Positions 13,901-25,900 of a stretch of 64,000 nt of DNA are shown in pieces. Origin of the DNA: Symbiodinium kawagutii (Eukaryota; Sar; Dinophyceae; Suessiales; Symbiodiniaceae). Below the pieces are notes generated by a model that saw only the letters and a program-made list of their open reading frames with translations, searched no databases and was not told the origin of the DNA. A program made the position numbers and the translations under genes. The stretch lies in contig VSDK01009018.1 of assembly GCA_009767595.1 (NCBI GenBank), positions 266,799-330,798 on the forward strand. Direction: 5' to 3'. Position 1 is the first letter of the stretch, and every line of letters begins with the position of its first letter.

Positions 13901-16900
13901 CTGACAAAAGCGGCCCAATGCTGTTGCTATCGTTGTCATATTTGCTGTTGCGGAAGGTTCTGAGTTAGTGTTGCTGTCGCTGTTCTAATTGTGGCTTGTG
14001 TGTTCCTGTCACTGAGCCAAGTGTTACGTTCTATTACAACTTCGTTGCAGTTCCAATCCTCACGCCAACGTTTGACCGTGCCTTTGGCTTTCATACTTCT
14101 ATTTCACAACATCAGTTTGGAAGTCAACGTTTGCATCCATTTCTTCGAACACATGGTGCATTATGACCGAATGGAAACGAACCTTGCCAAAGAGTCAGAA
14201 AAAGGACAACCGAAACGTGGCTTAAGAATTGCCTTAAGAGATCCCGGACCCCAGGCGACTCAATGATGGGCCAGGGCGACGAGAAGACGAGAGAGATTCA
14301 CAAACAGATTGAGAATCATTTTCTTCGGAAAAAAGCAAAAAGCACACACACAAACAGAATCAAAAAACACAGATTTCGGGATTTTTAATCTGTGCGCTGA
14401 AGAACACTCGCCTGAAAACATGCGGTAGACATTCCTCCTTGGTCCCGTGGTGTCACTATTTGTTTAGAGTGAACAACTCAGCCTTACAACTCCATTCTGT
14501 ACACAAACAGCACAACTCCAAGTGACCTCATTGGTGATGAAGACCCCAATGACCTTGGCCTGGAACACGAAATGCAGCGGTGCCCCTGTGAAGACTTGCT
14601 TCACCATGCGCTTCAACGCCACGCCGAAAGAAGTCTCCAACCAAACTTGCAGAAACAGCGGAGCCATCTGAGCCACTATGAAGACCAACAAAAGGTAGGA
14701 GAATTGGGTGCTCAGCAGTTTAGCGATCGCAGCGGCACCGGATGTTTTATCCGCATCAGGGTTCAAGGCCGGGAAATTCTTCTCGGGATCATCTAGGACC
14801 ACGACCAGCCAGATGAAGACCAACAAGGGGATGCTCTTGGACAGGAAGAACTGTGTCAGGTAGAAGCCTTGCACGATCAGCGACGTCATGGCTAGTTGCA
14901 GGGGGAACCACCCCGTCGCGTTTGTCAACCAACTATTGTGCCGCGTGCCATAGAGTTTTGATCCTTGCAAGGATCCCTATGAATACATTTGGGCAAAAAT
15001 GTTCATCAAACCACCACCCAGTCATTCTTTGATCTTGCTCACAAAGACCAAATGCATAAAGACCTGCCTTGCAACTGACTCTGACAACATCTCACGACCC
15101 TTGATTGATGCAACTTCCACGGCATTTCCCGACCTTTTGTTGATACGATGACCTGTTTGAGTCACCCACCCACCCCCGGGTTCCGCCTACGTGGGCATAG
15201 TAAAAGGTGAGGAATTCGGGCAGGTCCAACTCATGGCCCAAGCGGAACATCTGCCGCGTGATGGCTTGTTCGGCCGTCCCAGACGACAGCTTGGCGAAAA
15301 ACGTCAGGATGCTGTTGAAGCCCAGATCCCTGGCAGCTGAACCCTTGGCGCAGGATTGCATGATTTATTTTTCGTGCTTGGATCATGCGGATCCGTTGTC
15401 AACCGCTTGCTTGAAATGGTTACCTGACCAGTTGGTAGGTGGATTGTGAAGATAGAAATGCAAAGGATAGTGGTAAACAAATCCAATGGAGAAGGAGCCT
15501 CTCTTCTTTTTTGAACGCATCAGCGTTTGCCGCTAGACACGCGCTAAACTATGTCTGCCTGCACATGCCAATATGGGCTCGGGTCAATTCCAAATACCAT
15601 AATCAACAATAGCCACATATAAAAAGAAAGATCAGCTAAGAAAATGCATTGTGTTAGGTGCACGAGGTTCCACTGGGATGCATTTCATATTCAAATTATC
15701 CACAAGGTGGGCCCCGCGGTTAGCTAAGTTGGATTACAACTAGGATAACTACCGATTCTGGTAGATGCCAAAATAGTTGAATGGCGCTATAAGCAACTTA
15801 TAACTAGGGGGCCCACCTTGTAAGCAATGTCTTACATACCCAGTATGTCATGGTCACCGGATCTCCGAAGCCGTGCTCCTCCAAATACATGCTACATCTG
15901 CCTCATCCTTTCACCATCTCCTTGACCTGCTTTTCTTTGGCTCTAAACCGTCTCTCTGTTGGGCTACCTCCATGTCCTTAGTGTCCTCATCGTCCTACAT
16001 GTCTGATCTTTGCTCCTTGAAGCCATTCTGATGCTGCCCAATTACACCAAATTGCACCTTGCCATTGCCATGTCAATGCGCAGATTCAGCGTTTCAGCAC
16101 AAACGAAGCGTTTGTCACATTTCCAACACACGCCCACCCAAAAACAAAGGCTTTTGCAATTTGCAGTCATCTGCACGAATCAATCGTTTTGCTTGCCTGA
16201 AAAAAATGCAAGACTTTTCTCACGACTCTTTTGCCCTGCTCTCCTTTTTTCTCTCTCACTCTCTCTCTCTCTCTCTTCTTCTCTAGTCTAGTCTAGTCTA
16301 TTCTATTCTCCATTACTATTCTTTGTCCTTTTCTCTACTCTTTGTCTCGCTTTCTAGCAGTCGTCTCCCATTGCTCTCTGTGCCCTACTCAACAGCCGCT
16401 CCATCGGTTCAAACTTCATGTGACAATCGAAGGGGTCCCGTTATGCAACAAGCCACAGTCCCGCCCAACTTTAAATGTGCAAGTTCATGTGAGAAATCCA
16501 CTGGCAAGATTGAACAAAGACAACTCGATCCTGGTTCCCTAACGGTTCCCTGGCCTTCCCTTTGCCACATGCAGATACTCTCGATGGACGATGTTCCGGC
16601 CACTTCCTCGCAGGGTGAAATCGATGCCCGCGAAAATGTCCTGGAGCAAAGCAGCAGCCGAGGATCACCAAACGGTGCTTGAACGGTTGCTGGATGAAAA
16701 AAGAGGAAGACATTGCGATCTAAGAATTCCAAAATCATTGCTTATCATTGCGTGTCAATATGTAAATTCTGATTTTCAATGAGAATCAACGTACAGAATT
16801 TCCATACTGATACTCAGACTCCATGAATTTCTCGACATTTCGATACAGGCGCCGAGCACAGCCGCAGCATGCGGAGCATGCGCTTCAGCTTCCCTCCTCC

Positions 16901-19900
16901 GACAAGTTCAAGATCTTTGTGCCTTTTGAAATGCCACCCTGTTGGATCATGAACTCCTTACGGCGAGGGCACCAATGGGGGAGATTCACGAATGAAATGG
17001 TTAACCAACTATTGTAATTTACAATGGTTCATATCCAGTCTATATCAACCATAGTGATGGGATCCCAATTGGTTGGTACATAGAATCATTATGAACCATT
17101 AGAAGAGTTGGAATGCAAGTCAATGGTTATCATGATGGTGCAGCGGGGGTACATACAGGGTTTGGACTATAGCCACATGGAGGGAAAACATGGAAAACAG
17201 ATCTTCTGGGTCTTGTTCAATCAAGCACAAATTCGCGGACAGGAGGAAGATTGAGAACAGTTTCAACCGATTCAAATCCTGATTCATCGAACTGATGCAG
17301 CACACAAAAGCCCAAAGCATCCCAAAGCTATGAGAATCGTTGCCTTGGTATGACACTCTTTGGTGGGACTCTTTTGCTGTGACTCGCTTGCTACCTGCAC
17401 AATGCCTGCCACACAGAATGCACCTCGCAGCAAATGCCACGCCGGTCGCCAAAACACTTGCGTCCAGCCGAGTCTCAAGTGGCCAAGGCGTTGTAGCGCC
17501 GTGCCACACCGAGATGCACAGGACACAGACACCGAGATGCACAGGACACAGAGTTGCTGAAGATCAGGTGATGATCAGTTCCGACTGACCATCAATGATG
17601 GCAATGATGGCAATGCTCACCACGGTGATTGATTTGTCTTGTTTGATTTGATTTGGTGTCATCTGATTTGATTCGGTTTGATATTATGAAGTTGGTGATG
17701 ATAGGTGATGCTATCAATTTATGGCGATGGTGGCAATGATCAGGGATGACAAGGATCACAGATGACAATGATCGGTGATGACTGTTGGCAAAGTGATGAT
17801 GAGAGGTGAGGAGGCTGAGGAGAGGGAGGTGACGGGATCACAATTCCGGAAGAGATGGCCATACAGTCTCCAAGTTCGGACGGTTCTGGACGGCTGCCAA
17901 CGGCTGCCAACGGCTGCCAACGGCTGCGAATCGAAGCGTGACGTTGAACAAGCACACCTCACCTCGAAAACAAGAACCTTTCGCTGTGGATTCGGGAAAG
18001 TCTCCTTTCGCACCTTTTCATATTTTTTCTATTATCCAACCCGGGCACGGCTCAATGTACCTTTCCCTGCACTTGATGGCAACAAGCGAGGAAACTACGC
18101 ACACATCTGATGCGATCGAATCTTCTCTCAGATCCTCTCTTCCAAGCCTCGAATAGCCTGACCTCTTCATGCGTCTAGTGGCCTGTGTGATTCTCTACTC
18201 ATCCGTCGATCCCGTTGATTCCATGTTCCTGTCCACCCGTGTGGCCCCATCCACTTCTTTCCCAACGCTTCTAACTATCCAACGCAAGCCAAACCGGGGC
18301 CCACATCCAAAACGAAGCCAAAAGCGTCCGGAGAACAAAAACAAAACCGTCCGTGGCCATCCACAATCCACTTCTCAATCTTCCAACCATCCCAAGATAT
18401 CCCAAACAATATTCTGGGGTCGCATCCGTGGTGTCCTTGTTCATCATGTCTGGATGGCCATAGTGCATGCGACCCCCCAGGAAGGCGTAACAACGCTGCA
18501 GCATGGTGCCGAAAGCGGTCTCGGCTCCAGCTGCGAAATCTCCCAGGGATCCGATGTCACTGGTGATGTGCTCGGCAAAACCCACCTCGGTGAAACCAGG
18601 GGCTACAATGGACTACAAAAACTTCTGGGCCTAGCCCCACCCGGGATGGCAGAGGCATATGTGAGGAGCTGAACTTCGGAAAACTTGAGTTCATTCTTTT
18701 CATGTTTTTTCGATCTCTGATTCCAAGCCAACCAGCAATGTCACCACCGAGCAACGATGCGAGGGTTCAATCCAGTGTGTTGCGGATTGCTTTGACGAAA
18801 TTCTCCCAGTGCACAGGGCAACAACAACATCTGCTCGAAGTAGCCACCTTGATTGCAATCAATGCACTGGATAATGGAGCCGCGAGTGAAATGGATGGCA
18901 GTATTCTGGTTGTCTGGCTTGCCGTTGCTGAGAATGGGAGCCCCAGGCAATTCCACCTTCAAACGCGGCCTTTGCTCCACAGACGCTTTCTCAGACCATT
19001 CCTCTACTTCCACTAATCTTGCTTCGTATTTGGCTTTTTCGGCCGCCCATTTTTGTTCTTCCTCCTTTGTGGCATCTTCCTTCAAAGCAGACAGCCGTAG
19101 TTTTTTCGGCTTCTCATCCAAGTCGCAACTACCATCCAACAAACAGCTGAAGTAGCGATTCTTCTGTTGGATGCCATCAGCTTGCGCGGTCTTCTCTCTG
19201 AGGTCGTCTTCTTTGGTAGCCTGAACGATTCGGGTGGCAGGTTGTTGAAAGAAGAGATCTCCAACTCTAACGTTTGACTTCCAAGCTTCGTTTGAACAAA
19301 GTAGTGACTGTAGCGGTTCATGCAAATGGCTCTGGTCTCTGTTGTGCATGTACAGGCGCAAGTCGACCACAGACTCATGACCCTTGAATGAAATGAATGG
19401 AGATATCGTACACTTTCAAACTTTGGAGACAAGTTTCCAAAATCAAAAATCAAACCCTTGCTTGACTCTGCCGCATCCTGATGGTCATCGCCGCGCTAAC
19501 AAATCTTAACCCTTACCAAACTGATTCTGATGATGTCAGAGTTCACATCTGGCGAAACTGATTGGGAAAGACTGATGACTCTTGCTGCTCCTGAGACCTG
19601 AATGGTCAGGGTGACCACAGGTAGAATCGGCTCGCGCGTGGAAAAACTGAACGGTGTGTAGCTGAAACACGTGTAAAATGGTGCCGTATGACCCTCCTCA
19701 TCCATTCCTTATACAAGCATCAGCGCCTACAAAATTCCGCCCCAAATAGATCCAATTTAGCAAGTGAGGCTGGCTTCTCCCGCACCCAAAACAGCGGCAC
19801 CAGCCCCGTGGCGATGCCGCTGACACGTCACCGCAGCTGACTTGGAAGGTATGACTTGGAAGGTGAAATTTCTTCTCGCTATGCACATGTTTCACCCTTT

Positions 19901-22900
19901 TGAGGGGAGAAAAATCAAGGGTCTCAGTATGTCTCAGTAGATTTATCGTAACATCTTGGTTTCTTGCCTTCGGTAAAACTCCCACAGCAAGATATTTTGT
20001 GGCAAAACCCGGCAGCTGCAGCACCTGTGCTGCTTCTTTTTCAAGACTTTCCATCTCTTGCCGTAGTTCTGCTGCATCGCCTGCCGCCTTCATTTCAGCG
20101 AGCTTCTCTTTGAGCTGCTGTATCTGGGGCCAGGCAATCGCACCCTTCGAGATGATGCGATACAAAATCAATCAAAATCAATCAAATCAAATTCAACGAA
20201 AATCAATCAAAGTCAATCAGGAACACTCGAAATTAAAATCCAACATCAATAAAAAGTGGCCAATGGCCTTGTCCTTGTTTTTTCGGACGGCTTCTTCGCG
20301 TATGAAAGCAATCTGGAAGCTCTGCGGATCACCAGGCTCAACTTGTGTCTTGCCCTGGTCTCTCTCGGCTTGCGTAAGCTTCCTTCTGAACGCGTCGAGG
20401 AGCTCATGTGCATGCTGGTAGTTATGTTTCTTGAACTTTGCTGAGGAATACGTCTGCATGGCCACCGTGCAGGTGAAGACCTCATGGACATCCCATGTCA
20501 GCCTGTTGCCTGGAAAATTCTCACGACCTTTCACCATCTCATGGAAGCAATTGAGGGCTGGCAGGTACAGCATGAGGCCCTCCACAGTGCGCCAAATGGT
20601 CTGACTTCGCAAAGCAGCCCACATGATGACTTCATCCTTCTGGTGTCTCCTCCTGAAGTCGTCCCATTGCACTACTCGGAGAGGAAAATCTACATCAGAA
20701 CGTTGCATCCTCTCTCCGAAGGCGTCAAAATCATACCTGTACCTGCAAGGGATCGCAGCTTGACACGCACCTGACCGACCATCCCCCCAGATCCCCCCCA
20801 GCCTTGCTTCCAGAAATCGGATGTATTTCACCTCTTCCCCAGGGTCTCTGCGAGTCAGCTCGTCCCAGGTGTGTAGGACTGGTTCCTCATAGGTTGGAAT
20901 CAGCACCGTGATGCCCGGAATGAAAGGCGTGAGAAACGGTCTGGGCATGTCGCTGGATGACAGGTTCCGCGCAAAGGCGTTCAACCGCCACTGGACCTCC
21001 GTTTCCGAGAAGAGGACAAGGATCCGCTGGAACCAGTAATGGAAATCCGTTGACAGAGTGGTTCGTCTTTTTTGTTAAGGCTTATGAAGATAATATACAG
21101 GAGCAAAATGGTGTTTTCTCAAAATTAGCCCCCCACCTTGTCCAATATTAATCAATCAATATTAGTGATGAACCAGCCATTTGTAGGGCCCTGTATTTTG
21201 AGAAACCACCATATTGGTCCTATTGTTGCTTATGATTCCCGATGATTGACCATTTTTCAGCCATGATTAACTTAACCAATACCTGAGAAGGGGGGGGACG
21301 AAAGCCAGCCCCCAGAGGGTTTTTGTCTCGGCGCGCGGTGAAAAGAATGGATGGCCGAATCTTGTAAAAATGCCTTTACCCTCACCACATCCCTTGGTTG
21401 CCTTCAGGCTGGCTGACACTGGGCCGGCCACGGCTGACAAGCAACTGCAGACTTGCAGCGAAAGAAAAAAAGGTGAAAAAATGGAAGTGGTTTTGAAGAA
21501 GCAACACCATTGCCGGGCGCAAAAGATTCATCACTCTCCCTTCTGAGCGACTTTTTCGACCTCAACTTCTCAACCCAAAAAACCTGCGATCAAAAGAAAC
21601 GCAACCCTACTCTAATCTCATCTCCTCTAAGCTCCTCTAATCTCATCTCCTCTCATCTCCTCTAATTTCCTCTCATCTCCTCTAATCTCCTCTAATCTCA
21701 TCTCCTCTAATCTCCGCTAATCTCATCTCCTCTAATCTCATCTCCTGTAATCTCCTCTAATCTCATCTCCTCTAAGCTCCTCTAATCTCATCTCCTCTCA
21801 TCTCCTCTAATTTCCTCTCATCTCCTCTAATCTCCTCTAATCTCATCTCCTCTAATCTCCGCTAATCTCATCTCCTCTAATCTCATCTCCTGTAATCTCC
21901 TCTAATCTCATCTCCTCTAAGCTCCTCTAATCTCATCTCCTCTCATCTCCTCTAATTTCCTCTCATCTCCTCTAATCTCCTCTAATCTCATCTCCTCTAA
22001 TCTCCGCTAATCTCATCTCCTCTAATCTCATTTCTGTAATCTCCTCTAATCTCATCTCCTCTAAGCTCCTCTAATCTCATCTCCTCTCATCTCCTCTAAT
22101 TTCCTCTCATCTCCTCTAATCTCCTCTAATCTCATCTCCTCTAATCTCCGCTAATCTCATCTCCTCTAATCTCATCTCCTGTAATCTCCTCTAATCTCAT
22201 CTCCTCTAAGCTCCTCTAATCTCATCTCCTCTCATCTCCTCTAATTTCCTCTCATCTCCTCTAATCTCCTCTAATCTCATCTCCTCTAATCTCCGCTAAT
22301 CTCATCTCCTCTAATCTCATCTCCTGTAATCTCCTCTAATCTCATCTCCTCTAAGCTCCTCTAATCTCATCTCCTCTCATCTCCTCTAATTTCCTCTCAT
22401 CTCCTCTAATCTCCTCTAATCTCATCTCCTCTAATCTCCGCCGCATGCCGCTAGCTTAAAAAAACTAATCTCATCTCCTCTAATCTCCTCGAATCTCATC
22501 TCCTCTAATCTCCTCTAATTTCCTCTAATCTCGGCTCCTCTAATCTCCTCTTCTCAAACCATACAACCTTTAACCATACAACCTGAGCTTTTTTACGCAA
22601 GATTCTTCGCTTTCCTTTCTGACCCACTGTTTCCGACAAGAAATTTTTGCCAACAGATTTTAACAGCATCTAGCTTCCCAACAAATTTCAGCACCAAAAA
22701 CGACAGCTGCTACCAAAACAAATGCATCCCCAAACTACAAACGCAAGAGAACATCTGATAGTGCATGCTGCTAACCCCAAACAATACAACCTTGAATGTG
22801 GGTTCCTTTTTTCCGGGCACAAAAACCGAACCCAAAGGGATGAAACAATGCAGCCACAGCAACAACAAATGCAACCACGTTCTTAAACCGGAGACGTAAT

Positions 22901-25900
22901 CTCATCTCCTGTAATCTCCTCTAATCTCATCTCCTCTAAGCTCCTCTAATCTCATCTCCTCTCATCTCCTCTAATTTCCTCTCATCTCCTCTAATCTCCT
23001 CTAATCTCATCTCCTCTAATCTCCGCCGCATGCCGCTAGCTTAAAAAAACTAATCTCATCTCCTCTAATCTCCTCTAATTTCCTCTAATCTCGGCTCCTC
23101 TAATCTCCTCTTCTCAAACCATACAACCTTTAACCATACAACCTGAGCTATTTTACGCAAGATTCTTCGCTTGCCTTTCTGACCCACTGTTTCCGACAAG
23201 AAATTTTTGCCAACAGATTTTAACAGCATCTAGCTTCCCAACAAATTTCAGCACCAAAAACGACAGCTGCTACCAAAACAAATGCATCCCCAAACTACAA
23301 ACGCAAGAGAACATCTGATAGTGCATGCTGCTAACCCCAAACAATACAACCTTGAATGTGGGTTCCTTTTTTCCGGGCACAAAAACCGAACCCAAATGGA
23401 TGAAACAATGCAGCCACAGCAACAACAAATGCGACCATGTTCTTAAACCGGAGACGTAAAGAGCCTCGCAGATGCTGGTATTTACCACGCGTTTGCATCG
23501 TTGCGTTCAAAACGTGGTTAAAACCCTGATATTTACCACGTTTTTGCATGGTTGCATTCAAAAAACGCTGTAAATACCGACAGTTTTTGCACAAAACGTT
23601 GTCAAAACCCTGATATTTACCACGTTTTTGCATCGTTGCGTTCAAAAAACGCTGTAAATACCGACAATTTTTGCACAAAACGTGGTCAAAACCCTNNNNN
23701 NNNNNNNNNNNNNNNNNNNNNNNNNNNNNNNNNNNNNNNNNNNNNNNNNNNNNNNNNNNNNNNNNNNNNNNNNNNNNNNNNNNNNNNNNNNNNNNNNNNN
23801 NNNNNNNNNNNNNNNNNNNNNNNNNNNNNNNNNNNNNNNNNNNNNNNNNNNNNNNNNNNNNNNNNNNNNNNNNNNNNNNNNNNNNNNNNNNNNNNNNNNN
23901 NNNNNNNNNNNNNNNNNNNNNNNNNNNNNNNNNNNNNNNNNNNNNNNNNNNNNNNNNNNNNNNNNNNNNNNNNNNNNNNNNNNNNNNNNNNNNNNNNNNN
24001 NNNNNNNNNNNNNNNNNNNNNNNNNNNNNNNNNNNNNNNNNNNNNNNNNNNNNNNNNNNNNNNNNNNAGTAGAAGCCCACAGGCGACCCCCTCCCCCCCC
24101 ACACCCCCCAAGATAGCTTCGCTTATACAGATCCTCCAGCCTAGCCTGCCGGCTGGCTTTCGTAATTACTAAGACCTACTAATCACTATTGTTGCTGGTT
24201 GTTGCCTACGCTTCCTAAACATCACCCTGGGGTTCCAACAACCATCGCTTCACTATTAACCACTATTAACCATTTTGATCAAGGAATAGCGTCAATGATA
24301 TGACTTTAAACCACTATTGGGTTCATTGCGCCGTGATGATCCAACCACTGAGATAGCCCTGCCAGGGCTGCTGACGTACTGTCAGCTAGCAACGTCCTAC
24401 TGACGTTGGTTAACCTCCTGTCAGAACCATTCAGAACCTACTGGAATGGTTGGCTAACCTACTGCAATGGTTGGCTAACCTACTTTAATGATTGGCTAAA
24501 CCGTATTTTAGGGATCATAAAAACCTACGAGTAATCCAGCTTTTTGCCACGGCTCAAAGATTTCGACACCCAAGTACCTCCTGGTTCCTTGGCCAATGAT
24601 CATCTCGGCAACCATCGAATGATGGATCGAAGCATCGTTGGAAGCAACTCGCTTGGGACATCTTCCACGTTTTTGTAGTCCACCCTTGGACACCACCGTC
24701 AAGATCGCGGAGATAGTGAGTCAGTGGCTTGGAGCACAAGTCTGAGGAGCAATCCGCTGCACGCCTGTTATTGTACTTGAATTTGCCAGCATCGCCAGAT
24801 TTCAACTTATCCTCGCACACCATGAAGTCAATGATTCCTTAAAGACAGGGCACTTGGAGTGAAAGACAAGCCTGCCCGCCTCTGAGATTTGCCAAACTCA
24901 AAAGTGTACCGTTTGGGGATCGCGCGGGAGCCCCTATCGGCCAACACACAACAGGAGAGAATAACTGCCAAGACGAATCCAAAAGGTATGGGAGACAGAT
25001 CCCTTGCATGGTTTGGAGCTGGTGTGTTTCCCTAAACTCCTGATTTGGAGTTGTTCGGCATCGATCGACAAAAATTCGGCTGTGGACCATGACCCGGATT
25101 CACAATGATTCACCATGACTAGTGAGGGTTTCTCAAAAAAGAGGCACCCCCAGTGATCCAACCATTTGTGTGGTTCCCTATTTTGAGAAACCATGATGAG
25201 CCCTAGCAAAAGTGTGAACTACTCCCACTCTGAATGAAGATCACGCCCAAGTTGCGGTCCCAAACCAGGCGGAACCACATGTCGGGCCCATCTGTACTCA
25301 GGCCGTGCAGTGGTCCTGGCACTTCGTGCGCCACCGAAATCACCTTCTCTTTGAAGCGATTTCGGATCGCCCAAATGGCATCCTCACAGACCTGGTGACT
25401 GCGAACAGTGTCATCCAGGATGACATTTCCCAAAAGGAGACTCCTTTCGCGAATCACTCAGTGGTGTCATTCATGATTAATTCTGTCTAACCGGCTAACC
25501 CCCCTAGGGGTCTTGAGACTTTGATCAGCTTCTGATAAAGCCTCTAGATCAGCCAGTAAGGCATTGCTTAAAGCATGACCATCTCCAGTACCCGGACCAG
25601 GCAGGGTAGAAGTTTCGAAGGGACTCCGACTGAAAGTGTGCTTGCTTCGCATCGTTCAAACGTATGCAAACCCTCTGCAGAAACTTGTGTGCGTTTGTGT
25701 GGGAATGTATTCAGTCCTGTTGTGCCCCATCTAGTGATATTTCTGATGGCATACTTGCGAATCTACAACCCATCCATCCATCCATCCTTCCTTCCATCCA
25801 TCCTTCCTTCCATCCTTCCTTCCATCCTTCCTTCCATCCTTCCATCCTTCCATCCTTCCATCCTTCCATCCTTCCATCCTTCCTTCCTTCCTTCCATCCT

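Larger units (their letters stand above)
15330..16554. other. Glucan synthase intron with GC donor
   Basis: It starts GCCAGG and ends TGCCAG. It holds a MITE-like palindrome at 15702-15821 and a (CT)n tract at about 16243-16289 followed by TCTAG repeats. Confidence 0.8.
21027..24549. other. Large intron region before the catalytic exon, mostly satellite DNA
   Basis: This stretch holds a MITE-like element, a CTCTAAT minisatellite, a 562-bp tandem duplication, an 84-bp palindromic satellite and an assembly gap. Part of the helical linker of the synthase could be hidden in or near the gap. Confidence 0.65.

Noticed and set aside
16510..16555. Apparent premature stop (TAG) in the glucan synthase after KGRPGNR
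   Set aside because: A GC donor at 16555 ends the exon before the stop, and the next exon at 15329 continues exactly with the conserved DLGF motif.
23459..23695. CRISPR-like regularly spaced repeats
   Set aside because: The whole 84-bp unit is repeated with no unique spacers, there are no cas genes, and the locus lies in a eukaryotic intron.
23331..24172. Long frames crossing the run of Ns
   Set aside because: They are open only because undetermined bases cannot be stops.
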